Positions 48,404 through 60,670 are shown, counted from the stretch's first letter. The stretch: 64,000 nucleotides of DNA from Calliopum simillimum (GCA_951812925.1 OX638368.1:13099994-13163993), one strand, 5' to 3'. Made by a program: numbers and translations. The notes: generated by a model from the letters alone, not told the origin.

Positions 48404-48822
48404 ATATGTGACCTTTCATTGTTAAGAGGTGCCTTATCTTCATTCGCAAACTAAGCAGTACAGCTTAAAATAAGAGAAAGGGTAAATTTTCTGGTTTTCA
48501 GTTAATAGTGGAACTCAATACTTTACTGAACATTCTACAACTGATTTGAGGTCAATCATCAAATTACAAATACCAATAAAAGCGGTCCTACCGAAATTTT
48601 ACTCTGTAAAAATTGTTAACTAACAAACTTTGAACTTTGATATCAACAAACTTGAGTTTTTCATTTTACGATTTCAAAATGCCATAACTCAGTCAATTTT
48701 TGGAACTTTCCAGTGACTGAGGAAACATTTTATTCAAAATAGAATCTGTTTTTAGAAAATGCAAACAAGCAGTTTTTGATTTTGTGAAGATAAGGTACCT
48801 CCTCCACTGGATGGTCACATAT
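48404..48822. mobile_element. MITE family with ATGTGACC/GGTCACAT ends, copy 2 (inverted)
   Basis: The left end reads ATATGTGACCTTTCATTG and the right end CTCCACTGGATGGTCACATA. It aligns in reverse with the copy at 27981-28401 along its whole length, including GATAAGGTACCTC at one end in both copies. Confidence 0.85.
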
Positions 48823-49240
48823 ATCCTAACCAGCACTCAACTCAAAAAAAAAAATAAATTCAAATCTGCAATCGGTTTTGTGTATCCCTTTTTTGTTTTT
48901 GTTTTTTTCGCACGTATCCCCATGCCAACTAAACTTTTATGCAGCATTGGCTGCCAATTATTGTCGCCACAATGTCGCTGCAGCAATTTGCTGACTGCAC
49001 TCTAGGTCAAGACTCATAATTAAAATTTAAAATAAACACACTTATAAAAAAAAAAATTTATATAGTTGCGGCTTAAAATCTGTCACTTGTCCAGTGAACG
49101 CTAGAAAATTTTGATTAAAAAAAAACACCCGCAAGCAATAAAACGAAAAATGTAGAAAAAAAGATTTGAATTGAATTAAAAATAAAGAACTGTGGCTTCA
49201 GGTTTTAGAAACTAATGCCCTTTTATTCTGATTTTTTATA
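48823..49240. other. spacer without recognised features
   Basis: The frame at 48784-49005 begins inside the MITE and shows no domain. Confidence 0.45.
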
Positions 49241-49892
49241 TATTAGACCGGGTCGATTTTGTATGAAGCAAAACAAAATCATCCCCAAACCGACTCAAAA
49301 GTTAGAGAGATTCTTAAAAACGATATCTGCGTCATTTTTTTTTTCTTTTCATTCAAGAAAAACCAATGGAGCACTTTCGATTCTGTCGATGGTCCATTTT
49401 GGCTAAAAAAACATATTTTTTGATCATAACTTTTTCGAAAAACTATAAAGTATCTCAAAAAATTCTTAAAAAATTCATTCACATTATTTGGACGCTTCAA
49501 ACAATTTCTTGCCAAATACACTTTTTTCGTAAGATGCCTTTCTTCCGAGTAGAAAATAATTTTTCCGATCCGAAAAACGTAAAAGAAAATCAATTTTTGG
49601 TTCTGAATATTATCTATGCCAAAAAATAAAAAGTTTTTAACGCAAAAATTTTGATAAGATCATAATCTTTACTTCTAAGGTACCCTTGCAAGTTAATTTT
49701 CTGATAAAAAAACTTATGACCAAAAAAACATGTTTTTTTAGAAGGGCCTTTTGTAGGGTCAAAAGTGCTCCAATGGTTTTTCTCAGAATGAAAAAAAAAA
49801 AACAGAATGATGCAGATATCATTTTTAAGAGTACCTACTTCTAACTTTTAAGTCGGTTTCTTTATCAATAGAAATTTCGATCTGGTCTAATA
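49241..49892. mobile_element. foldback element, D family, copy 1
   Basis: The terminal repeats are TATTAGACCGGGTCGA and TCGATCTGGTCTAATA. The arms pair for almost half the element: GACTCAAAAGTTAGAGAGAT with its mirror near 49840, AAAACCAATGGAGCACTTTC with its mirror near 49765, and GATCATAACTTTTTC with its partner near 49710. The centre near 49570 is open. Frames at 49215-49406, 49279-49593 and 49366-49629 are chance readings of the arms. Copy 2 lies at 60829-61743. Confidence 0.9.
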
Positions 49893-50984
49893 AGCCATGT
49901 AGCATGGCCAACATTTTCCTAAAGGCATTAGGTAAAAATTCAACAATTATCTGGATAAAACGTCTGGAAAGTTTGTTTGATGAACTTTTCATATATTTAA
50001 TTTATTTATTTTTTGATCATAACAACAATAACTTCATTCCTAAAAATACTCGTACATCTGAATTGCATGAAATAGTCAAAATAACATTAGCTGAAAGCGA
50101 AAGTTGCAGCTGTAATATGCATGTCGTAATATTGCGAATTTCTATATGAGTGTAATATTTATGAAAAAAAAAAAAAAAAAACAACGCGCATACATCTATT
50201 TTTCAGCTTTTATTTTTTGTATCCCAATTTCCACAATAAATCACAAAAAAATATTGAATTTTTATCTATATGACATCCTGATGATCATCATGATATATTC
50301 AATGGCTTGCAAATGCTGCGAGTACTTTTATGTTGCTGCTACATATGATGCGTAATGTGCGACCTCTCGTGCAGATATCTTAGTATTTATTGAAAAGGAA
50401 ATTTCAAATTTGCCTGACAAAAATTGCTTTTAACCTCTCTGGACTATGGGTACTTATTTGCTTACTTCGTCCTCTGAAACAAATAAAGTACAAAAGAATT
50501 TAATGGATTACTTACTCTAAAATCATTTCAAATGTTTTTTGAAAAATGGATACTTTTATAAATTTTCTGGTACACACAAACCAATGCGATGTTTTAACAT
50601 TTACGCTGTACTGAGCACGAACCTTCTAGTCGTTTTTTTAAGTCCGATTTGTATGTTTCTGTACTTTTGAATATGTGTTCTTTAGTGGTCGTGCATACTT
50701 TTTGGGTAATCTTGCTACCTTATGTCAAATTCTTCATAATTCAAATTATGAGTGAAAATGATTAAAAGTATAATATCCCCGATTTGTAAATAACTTGAAT
50801 TTATTATATTGTATAAAAGAAAGGCATAATTTAGTATGGGAAATGATTTTCCTAAATTTTGATTGAACTTGGAGATGGTGAGGTAAGTTCTTATAGTCTA
50901 AGAGTCAGCGCTTAAAAACAACTTTGCGTTTCTTAAAGCTGGTTTTGTTACAGTTGGTTATAGTACTTGTGTTCACCAATAAAC
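49893..50984. other. AT-rich spacer
   Basis: An A-run lies at 50164-50180. Frames at 49904-50149 and 50146-50355 have no domain. Confidence 0.5.
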
Positions 50985-51160
50985 TGTCGGTCAGTCAAGT
51001 GAACGGTAGACCAGGTGGCTGATATATGGTCTCAAACATGTCATAATTTCGATGGTGATCAAATTTCCAAAGGCTGAAAATTGTTATACAGATTGTATAA
51101 CGCACATAAAAAACAATTTTGTCAGTCAGTCAGTTAAACGTTAGATCAAGGCCGGTCAGC
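50985..51160. repeat. two diverged direct repeats of about 130 bp
   Basis: GTCGGTCAGTCAAGTGAACG, then GTAGACCAGGTGGCTG, recurs as GTCAGTCAGTCAGTTAAACG, then TTAGATCAAGGCCGGTC, about 130 bp later. Confidence 0.5.
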
Positions 51161-51182
51161 AGCCCCGCGGGAGGCAAAACGA

Positions 51183-51285
51183 TTTTCTTAAACGTATTCC
51201 TTGAACGGTTCTAGGCATTTTACGCCACGTACACTTTTTTCGTAAGATGTCTCCCTCTTGAGTAAAAAAAGCGTTTTGATTTGTA
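51183..51285. repeat. solo fragment of a B/C/D-type foldback core
   Basis: The string ACACTTTTTTCGTAAGATG, followed by a CTT-GAGTAAAAAA stretch, is also found in the foldbacks at 49525, 59815 and 61150 (inverted). It is preceded by CGTATTCCTTGAACGGTTCT, like CGTATTCCTTAGATAATTCT at 59775. No opposite arm was found. Confidence 0.6.
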
Positions 51286-51429
51286 GCAAGTTAAATGTAC
51301 TTCGTAGTGTTTGCTGTAAATAGATAAATGTTTTCTTGAAATATAAGTATTTGTTTTAAATATTCGGTAGCTTGCCGCAAATACTTTCAAAACAATCCTT
51401 TTTCTGAGTGTATACATACGTGGTAAGTA

Positions 51430-51780
51430 ATTGAATTCCCTTTCAATTCTTCTGGGAAATTTTCGTGAAACGGTTTAACTCAAGTACCCTAATGTTTTAA
51501 GGGGTATAATTTTGTTCACTCAATTGACAAAAAATAAATTTTCTTCAAATGTAGAATACTGAACAATAAAAAGAACCATTTTACTTACGTGAAATAAATA
51601 ATTGAACTTCTCCTCATGATTTTTTATTCCTTAGTTCAGTTGGGAAATTCCAATGTAACGTTTAAACTGAACTAGCGTAATATTTGGAGGGGTAGTATAT
51701 TTATTCTATCGACCAAAAATAAATTTCCCTCAAATTGGAAATTGGAAAAAGTGCCATTCCCCTCAAGTAAAACATATAAT
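51430..51780. repeat. tandem duplication, two units of about 190-205 bp
   Basis: Unit 1 (from about 51448) and unit 2 (from about 51640) share TGGGAAATT, AACGGTTTAACT / AACGTTTAAACTGAACT, AGGGGTATAATTT / AGGGGTAGTATATT, TCAATTGACAAAAAATAAAT / TATCGACCAAAAATAAAT, and a following CTTCAAAT / CCTCAAAT. Divergence is substantial. Confidence 0.6.
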
Positions 51781-53633
51781 AAAAAAACTAAATCAGCTGT
51801 TGTGAATTGTCTCTAAAAATGTGAACATTTACACAATACGCCATCGCTTTCTCTCAAAAATTGCAATTTTTCTCATCACAAGCTTTTTGGTAGAAAACTC
51901 TGACAAATAATTTATTCCAGAGCATGATGCTCTTGCCTCTACAATTCCAGGGTAACAAAATTGTATTTCAAAAGTAAAAATACCTAGGAAATTTTGTGAA
52001 CTTTTACCTGTTTATGAAAACTGTGCCATAGCACAACGCACAAGCAGCCAAGTTGAGCAAAATTTTAGCTTTTTCTCATTTTCTCGTTTCTCATGTCTCC
52101 AAATTACTGGCTCTGGCTAATGCTAAGGAATCTATGGCACACGAATGTAACAAACGCATTGATGAAACACGGACTTGAGGAATATGAAAACTTATTTATA
52201 CGTACACCCCATGTAGCTTTTTTCAACCCTCGCAGCAGTATTTCCCGTGCAATCGTCGTGTAAGGACGCAACGCCATAACGTAGCTCGAAAAATAGTCGT
52301 AAAATGAGGAAGCAAAATAAGAAATAAAAGTGAAAAAAATTTAAAGAAATATAAAGGGATTTACGCAACACACAAAACTTGAAAACAAAAACTCTAAGAT
52401 ATTGCCCTTAAAGTATGCAATAAAAAATAAGTGCATTAAAAATAATAAAATTTAAACAAAAACGCTGCGCTAAATTCACAATAAAACGGAAAAAAAGTAA
52501 TTATTTCAAAAATTTCCTAAAACAATTTAATTTTTCAATTGTTTTTGCGCAAGCAAACGAGTCTCCAAAAAAAAGTACAACAAAAAAAAACTATGTAGAC
52601 TTTTCGGGACGTGCGCATAGTGTTTATGTCAAATGACCTATTACTAGTGCTTTTGTAGAGTTATCATTACAATTTCTACAGCTTTTTTTATTGCCACTAA
52701 AATTCCAAATGTCAGAAATCCATTGAAAATGCATGATGAACGTACAATGTACGGAAATATTGTAGGAAGTGACTTTGAAATCGATATTGCAAACATGACG
52801 ATAAATTGTTGATTTTTTCATCACTATAAAGATAAAGTCTAATAACTTTGGAAAAAATAAAATATTTTGTCATATGCGACGTTCTTTGTGATATGGGACA
52901 AATTTGCTAAAACTAATTTTTTAACTTCAATATCTTAGAAGCAGAGCTCTAAATGATTATAATCACAGAGTTTAGTTTACTTGAATTGTGTCTACTACCA
53001 AAAACCATCATTGCCTGAATTTCCGACTGTACAACACAGTGTAACCTATTTGTATGCAGTACACTCCACACGAAGCGTAGCAAACATCATGGCATCAGTA
53101 AGAAGAAACTTGAAGGACTCATACAGAAAATGTTTGTGATAGTCATAAAAGAAAAATATCTTGTAACGCAAAAAAATTAACCGAAATCTTCTATACGCAG
53201 AGTAGGAAGGAGTTTTGGAAAAAAATTATTACTCAAGGTTATCGTCGTTAAGCCCTGATATTTAATGTAAAAGGTGTTCCAAAAGAAAGTTAACCCATTT
53301 TTGGTCGCTGTTAGAAGTGCCCATTTTTACAACCTATTTTTACTGCACCATTTGCAATAATTGAATAAAACTAAGGTGCAGTAATTTAGCACGCTTTTTT
53401 GGCTTTCTAAATATCATATTGGGGTAAAATTTGTAATTCCCGTTATTTTGTTAGCTCAAGGTCAATTCCACCTCCATTTTTAACCATTTTTTTATGTCAA
53501 GAAATTGAATGTTGAAATTTGTTAAGCCAAAAATGTAATGATGAGGTTTTGCTAAGAAAATCACACAATTTGATTTTGCATTAAAATTTTTTCAATTTCA
53601 CTAAACAGCATCGGCGTAGGTGATGATAAACAT
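51781..53633. other. AT-rich spacer
   Basis: No coding domain was found. The frame 52624-52824 has no recognisable motif. Confidence 0.45.
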
Positions 53634-54958
53634 TGGTGTTTGTAAGTGCGAACACTGGCCGCTATTCAACATTTTTTTCTCAGTATGCTTTGAAATTTTG
53701 TTCATCTTTTTCATCATATATTAATTTACTTTTCAATTTTCGCTGGGCAAAGAAATTAGAGACTCCTCAAATTGTTTGCGGAATTCTTGGGTCGATACTC
53801 AACAGTGCAGGACTGCAGCATTCAGGGATTGTTTGGAAGCCTCGAGACTCTAAAATTCGCCCTTTGACATCCATCGTCTATGTGATGGAAGCGTAGAGTA
53901 AAAACTTAAAAAATAAACAAATCGTGACTCTTGTGTGGACCCCTTTCCTCCTCTTAGGAGCTTCAAGAAGAATACATACATATCCTTATCAGATCCTCTT
54001 ACACTGTTTAGAGACTAACTGCGTACAATTCAGGTACGAAGCCCTCAATACACTTTGGAATAGAATATGCCGATGAATGGATGATCGCCGCTATGCATAT
54101 TCACGATGCCTAGCGAGATCTTGTTTAAATATTTCTTTGTCCAAGCTCGTGGGACTCCATGTGGATGGACCTCTTCTCGCTTGCCTGCAAAAGCATTATG
54201 AGACCCATGCCGAGAACTTGACAGGTTAGGGGTCAAGATAGACATAATTTTATCGCGTACAGAACCAACCAGAGAGCTGGAGAGCTCTTGTACTTGATAG
54301 CCTAATCTGTATATTTGGGACCACTTCAAATGTGGTCCTTCCATATCTGTATATTATGGGTATAGATTTTTAAAACATAATTCAAAGCAAAAAAATGTGG
54401 CTATAGAAAATCGAATAAAACTGGCTGTTGGCACTATCCACACCTCTAAAATTCTGGGAAAAAATTTGGCTGCGGGCAAACAAATCGTTCCAGCACAAGA
54501 ATTGTGTCCAAACTTATGCTGAAATTCTGATACAAAACACCAAACAGGTTAGCTGCAATCAAAGTAATATTTAAAGAACAAATTCTTTTGGAAATGGCTT
54601 ACTATGTAGTGCCTTTGTGTAATACATTGTACTTCCTCTAAAATCAAGGAGAAGTATGATTATATTTCAAGAAATTGTTTTTTTACATGTATATACGAGT
54701 ATAGTAAGTATTATATGATAGTATTTCTTAAAGAATTTATTTGGCCTCTAAATTCAACTCGGGACTTAAAGTTTTGTTATATTTTTGGTACAAAAGTATT
54801 TTTTTTAAATTGATAACACTGATTTACAATTATTTCAATTATATATTCCGACTTATGATCCATTGGTTTCCATTTGACCTTAAATTTGTGAAAAATTTCA
54901 TTTCTTAATTAGAAAATATATGTTGAATAGCGGCCAACGTTCACACTTGCGAACACCA
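53634..54958. mobile_element. unassigned 1.3-kb element with about 38-bp terminal inverted repeats
   Basis: The left end reads TGGTGTTTGTAAGTGCGAAC and continues CTGGCCGCTATTCAACAT. The right end is ATGTTGAATAGCGGCCAACG then TTCACACTTGCGAACACCA. The repeats differ at only a few bases. Inside, frames at 53633-53896 (plus) and 54045-54344 (minus) are less A/T-rich than the surroundings and could be relics of coding sequence, but I recognise no transposase domain in either. No target duplication is evident. The superfamily is unknown. Confidence 0.8.
54045..54344 (-). other. unrecognised 99-codon open frame inside the 53.6-55.0 kb element
   Basis: The frame begins MEGPHLKWSQIYRLGYQVQE and is of fairly normal amino-acid composition, unlike most chance frames here. 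It has no signal peptide, membrane segment or motif that I can name. It could be a fragment of the element's former protein, of captured sequence, or chance. Confidence 0.2.
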
Positions 54959-55609
54959 CCTTCTAGGGCTCAATTTAGTGGATCAATTAAAAACAAGTTA
55001 ACCATATTTCAAAGTTGTGTTAATTTGTTGTTAAAATATACATTTTGAAAATTTATTTCTTTAAAATATTATTGTTCAAATATAAGCTCTCGCAGTCACG
55101 GAACTTATCTATTCGAACACTAAAATTTCTTATATAGAATCGGCAGGTAAACTTTGTGATAGCTGCTCTTGTTACAGACAAGTTCGATGTATTTGACGTT
55201 CCTCCTTCTTGCTGTAAGCATGTTTAGTTAAAGCCATGTTATTTTGCAATTCAGTCACCAAAAGTTTGTCTAGTAAAGTTGTCTAGTATCTCCATTTATC
55301 ACTCCGAACTGACTGTAACTGCACGTCTTCTTTTTACCGAGCACGCCAAATCACCGCTTTTGTAAGACTCTCGCCTGCACAATGCAAAGTTCGCTCCGGA
55401 AAAACGCTCCATACCTACAAAATTACTTTGAATAAGGCTACCGATGTACATATTACTCCACGCGCCTCGGATTTGTCGTTTTTATGCAGGAAGCAAAACA
55501 AGTATAAACTTTTCTTGGTACACCTTGTTTTATATATACAAGGAGAAATTTTTTTCCAATACTTCTTTCTTACACAAAACATGATCATTATGTAGCCTAA
55601 TGCGTCTTT
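54959..55609. other. spacer without recognised features
   Basis: No domain was recognised. The short frame 55415-55621 is unremarkable. Confidence 0.4.
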
Positions 55610-56182
55610 ATTGATGAACACAAATTTTTGGAAACTCTACTGGTATATATATGCTGCGCAGTGTGGTATATACTGATCAGAACTTGCAAAGTTGGTAGGT
55701 AATGTGGTATACTTAACCATACAACCAAATATAAAGTTTGAAAGATATGAAATAAGTTCATAATAACATTTACATTGGTTCTCAAACTCATAGTTCTTAT
55801 TAAAAACTAAACAGCCATCAAATAATGTAAAAAATATCAAGAAATGTTCATGTACCACATTAGCGAAGCCACATAGTTAAACACTTACATCGCAATATCC
55901 TTCACTGACCTTAATTGAAAATAAATTGACCTTCACCAAAAAGCAACTTTTTCTTTACAAAATTTATTTGCAAAAAATGCGCAAAATTACATCGACCACA
56001 CGCGATTTACATTTCGTTCAACTGACATCGGAAAAAATAATTGTTTGGTCCATGACAGCAACATATTCATGGTTTTTCATGTTTCCTGACAGGATAAAAG
56101 CAGTGATGTTTGCAGGTTCTTTCCAAAATCAGAGATATGCGACCACATTGGAAAACCATACAACAATAGCATCAGTTCCCTT
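55610..56182. mobile_element. TA-type element with TGGTATA motifs (copy 2, left end lost)
   Basis: It aligns with 15950-16620. GTGGTATATACTGATCAG, then TAACATTTACATTGGTTCTC, then CGACCACACGCGATTTA and CAATAGCATCAGTTCCC occur in the same order and orientation. The right end is preserved as GCATCAGTTCCC. The left terminal repeat and first 150-200 bp are absent or too diverged to see. The interior has small deletions relative to copy 1. Confidence 0.85.
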
Positions 56183-56552
56183 ACCCTATGTCTTGATAAA
56201 ATTAATGCTCATACATACTTGATGTGTTATACTAAAACTCCATTAATTACTTACAACTTCAACGATTCGTGTTTTGTTTGCTATTTTGTATTTCCTTTAA
56301 TTATATCAATTAACTTTGGGCAAATATACTGACAATATTTTGTGGAAAACAAAGATTATCTTGAGTTTTGTTGTATTGGCTGGTCGTTCAATCAGTTGCC
56401 TTCTTAATAAGATTTTATTATTAGATTTGTTATCCACTACAGCGGCCTTTTTTTTCTTAATATATTCAGAACATAACTTTGAAATCATACGTTTAAGGCC
56501 ATTGACCAAGTTCACAATAGAGTTCTCGCTAAATCCGCACTGTATATATACA
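56183..56552. other. spacer without recognised features
   Basis: Overlapping short frames on both strands, without a domain. Confidence 0.4.
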
Positions 56553-57967
56553 AGGGTGGGCCAAATTGTATGGACGAAATTTTATCGACCTCGGCTACCC
56601 CCCTATGTGAAAGTTCATCCAATTCTATGAATATTTGCCAAAGGAACCATACCTCTGCGTTCAACTTTAGTTCGGCGCATTTTTGATTGAAAATTTTACC
56701 TTTTATGAATATTTTTTTTATTTTCATACTAAATTTTAAAAATTTTCATAAAGACAAAAGTAATGTCATTATATGATTTGGCTGGTATTCTGTCAGTAAT
56801 CAATTAAATTGGATTTTGTTTACAAAAAAAATTTACTTGATGGTGTGAAATTGATGCTTTATATTTAAAAAAGTGATATGGGTCAAATAGCCGATTATTA
56901 TGACCGACTTTCAAAATAAACGATTCATATTTTTGGATGAAATTTTTCAAACAAAACACCAACCTAGGCTGAAAGTTCATTCAATTTGATGAATATTTGC
57001 CCAAGAACCCATACCTCTACGTTCAACTTTAGTTCGGCGCATTTTCGATATAAAATTTTACCATGCGTTTAATATTTATTTTTATGTTAAAATTTCAAAA
57101 TTCTTATAGAGACAAAAGTAATATCATAGTATGTTTTGGCTGGTATTCTGTAAGTAATCAATAAAATTGAATTCTGTTTTTACGAAAAGTTTACTTGATA
57201 GCGTTAAATTGATAATATTTATTCAGAAAAATTATATATACCATAAATCCATGTAAAAATATGACTCGTTTATTATGAAATCGGTTATTTGACCGATAAA
57301 ATTTTTTGAAATTAATTTAATCAATTCCACGCTATCAAGTAAACGTTTCATAAAAACTGAACACAATTTTATTGAATACTGACAGAATAGCAGCCAAAAC
57401 ATATTATGATATTACTTTTGTCTCTATGAGAATTTTGAAAATCCAGCATAAAAATAAATATCAAACGCAAGGTAAAATTTTCAATCGAAAATGCGCCGAA
57501 CTAAAGTTGAACGTAGAGGTTTGGTTTTTTGGACAAATTTTCATCAAATTGAATGAACTTTCAGCATAGGTTGGTGTTTTGTTTGAAAAAATTCATACAA
57601 AAATATGAATCGTTTATTTTGAAAGTCGGTCATAGTATTCGGCTATTTGACCCATATCACTTTTTTAAATATCAAACGTCAATTCCACGCAATCAAGTAA
57701 ACTTTTCAAGTAAACATAACCCAATTTAATTGATTACTGACAGAATACAAGCCAACTCATATAATGACATTACTTTTGTCTTTATAAAAATTTTTAAAAT
57801 TTAGTATGAAAATAAAAAAAATATTCATAAGAGGTAAAATGTTCAATCAAAATTGCGCCGAACTAAAGTTGAACGCAGAGGTATAGTTCCTTGGGCAAAT
57901 ATTCATAGAATTGAATGAACTTTAACATAGGGGGTAGCCGAGATCAGTTTTCAAATCGGCCCACCCT
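56553..57967. mobile_element. 1.4-kb foldback whose arms are each tandemly duplicated
   Basis: The ends are AGGGTGGGCC and GGCCCACCCT. Each arm of about 700 bp holds two diverged units of about 400 bp. TTCAACTTTAGTTCGGCGCA occurs at about 56658 and 57024, and its inverse TGCGCCGAACTAAAGTTGAA at about 57492 and 57854. GACAAAAGTAAT also occurs twice forward, with ATTACTTTTGTC twice inverted. The centre is near 57262. The frame 57372-57569 is a chance reading. No protein is encoded. Confidence 0.93.
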
Positions 57968-57979
57968 AATATATACTCA

Positions 57980-60670
57980 TACACTGTGGAACGAAATTTG
58001 GTCACCAAAAGTTTACTCGGATCTGACGCTGCGGGGTGAAAATATAGGCCAAAATAAAAGACCATTTGGCTCAGTTTCTTCAAGTTGGCTCTAGTTTTCG
58101 AGAAAAAGCCGTTTGAATTTTGCACCTTGAATTATGTGGTTTTTTCATATATCTCGTAAAAAGTGAGGTTTTGTTCGCCTAATCCATATCTACTCTTTCA
58201 CCACAAAATCAGTATTTTTGAATGCACTTTTGGCAAGTTAGAGCACAAAGTTCCCAAAAAAGTGATATTTTTCGCCTTTTATGACATTCGGCTTAATATT
58301 AATCACTCGAGTGGTGGATTTATGCCTTTTAACCTTTAGCTGAGATCTATATGAACACTTTGATATAATATATGTGGCATATGGGCAAAACTTTCTCAAG
58401 TGAGCCACCTAAGAAATTAAACGTAAAAAGGCTTTAACAAAATGATATTTTATAACAACTAGTAAAGATTTTGTAAAAATTTTTTTTTAAAGACATTTAG
58501 CATAGGTTGGGGAATAAAATGGTGTTTTTGATTTGTAAAAATATGTTTCATTTATTATTTAAAATCCCTATTTCAAATAGGTACATAAAAATAAAGCAAC
58601 TTCTTCGCCTCTGAGAAAACTATAAAAAATAGGTACGCACTCTCCACTTGTCAAGAAACTATACCATAGAAAAAAATTGGGGAAATCGATATTGGTGCAA
58701 AAGTTATTAACAATATAGTGATATCGTGCAATACTTTTTTCAGCATTAGAGAAAAACAACGCATCTTACGAAAAAAGTGTAGGGGAGATGTGTGTACCTT
58801 GGACCGAGGTTGCCGGTTGCCACTCAACAGTTGCACGTGTACGATAATGTTCTTCTATGGAATTTTCCACTCATAACGGTGACTCATATTAGTTGACTTC
58901 AGACCGTCAAGCTGTATGCGTGTACGAAAAGCGACGGAAAAAGTGTTTTTTGAGTGTAAAAATTTGTTTTTGGAGTAAACTACGAAACGTTTTTTGAGAA
59001 ACTTACTTGAAATATTTCAGTTTTACAACATCAGGAAGGAAGTTTAGATATTGTTTTAAGCTTTTAGTGTGTTTTAGATGTATTTTCATTAACATGTGTT
59101 ATGGGTTGACAGTTTTTAAAACATGCTGTCTGTATGTACCTTGGACCTAGCTTATTGACCAGCGAGCCTTTTTCGACGGGCAACCAGGAAGCCATAATTG
59201 CCTCTCAATATAATAGTATTATTATTATTTACGCAATTGATCTATTTATTTACAACCATTTTTGATTATTTAATTGTTTTTAACAAAATGCACTTTTTTG
59301 CGTTATAATTTTTGTTTATGATTTATTTATTTTTTTATTGAAAAAAATTTTACTTTTGATTACATAATAAATGGTTCTTTCATATTTTATTGCCAAAACA
59401 CAATGTATTCTCTTTTATTTTTAATAGTTCATGGTACATTTGCATGGTGTACCTTGGACCGTTTGAGATTGCAACGGAAAAATTAATATTTCCACTCAGT
59501 GGTAAGACATAGAAATATCATTGTCGCGTCATTTGATGCTGCAAGTATTATAGAAATATAACTTAATCAAAAAACTAAAGAAACTTTTTTGGAAAATCCA
59601 GCACATTGCAAAAACTAAAAAGCGGACTTAGGTACACACAACTCCCCTATATGGCATAAAATGCTTAGAATTATTTAAGGAATATGTGTGAATTTTTTCA
59701 GAGTTTTCTGAGACATTTTAAAATTTTTCAAAAGGTCCGAAAAAAAAATGTTTATGTTCCAAAAAAACTCACACGTATTCCTTAGATAATTCTAAGCATT
59801 TTATGCCATATTCATTTTTTTCGTAGGATGCTTTGTTTTTCTCTAGTGTTGAAAAAAGTCTTGCACGACATCACTATGTTGTTAATAACTTTTGAACCAA
59901 TATCGATTACCCCAATTTTTTTTCTGGAATATAGTTTCTTGACAAGTGGAGAGTGCTTACCTATTTTTTATAGTTTTCTCAAAGGTGAAGAAGTTACTTT
60001 ATTTTTATGTACCTATTGAAATAGGGATTTTCAATAATAAATGAAACATTTTTTTATAAATCAAAAACACAATTTTATTCCCCGACTTTACAAAATCTTT
60101 ACTAGTTGTTATACAACACCATTTTGTTAAAGCCTTTTTTACATTTAATTTCTTACGTGGCTCACTTAAGAAATTTTTGCCCATATGCCACATATATTAT
60201 ATCAAAGTGATCGTATGGATCTCAGCTATAGGTTTAAAGGCATAAATCCACCTCTCGGGTGATAACTATTAAGCCGAATATCATAAAAGGCAAAAACTAT
60301 CACTTTTTTGGGAATTTTGTGCTCTAACTTGCCAAAAGTGCATTCAAAAATACTGATTTGGTAGTGAAAGAGTAGATATGGATTAAACGAACAAATTCTC
60401 ACCACTAAATGCAATAAAACTCTGTTAACTTACGAGATATATTGAAAAAACAACATAATTCAAGGTGCAATATTCAAACAGCCTTTTCTTAAAAACTAGA
60501 GCCAATTTGAAAAAACTGAGCCAAATAGTCTTTTATTCTGGCCTATATTTTCACCCTACTAGACTGCTTAAGATTTTTATGAAAAAAAAGCTAAAATTGC
60601 TCGGTATTTTGTATCCGTCTAAAATACTAAGATTTTTTGAGTAAGCTATTTATATTCTTTCACGGTGTAA
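57980..60670. mobile_element. foldback C, about 1.7 kb without its insert, split by a nested element
   Basis: GGTGAAAATATAGGCCAAAA at 58036 is mirrored by GCCTATATTTTCACC ending near 60557. Pairing continues inward through AAAGTGATATTTTTCGCC, ATGTGGCATATGGGCAAA, TTAACAAAATG, GGGGAATAAAATGGTG and CTCTGAGAAAACTATA to a centre near 59735. A weaker outer pairing (ACACTGTGGAACG against the region near 60660) may mark the true ends. The left arm is interrupted at 58782-59647. The inner part resembles foldback B at 1.2-1.9 kb. No protein is encoded. Confidence 0.88.
58782..59647. mobile_element. 866-bp TA-flanked element nested in foldback C, with TGTACCTTGGACC motifs
   Basis: The ends are GGGGAGATGTGTGTACC and GGTACACACAACTCCCC, flanked by TA (58780-58781, 59648-59649). 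The motif TGTACCTTGGACC occurs at 58793, 59135 and 59448, with a variant of the inverse (CGGACTTAGGTACACAC) at the right end. Removing the element and one TA rejoins AAAAAAGTG-TA-TATGGCATAAAATGC, which pairs with the other arm near 59805-59820. No transposase fragment was recognised. Confidence 0.9.
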
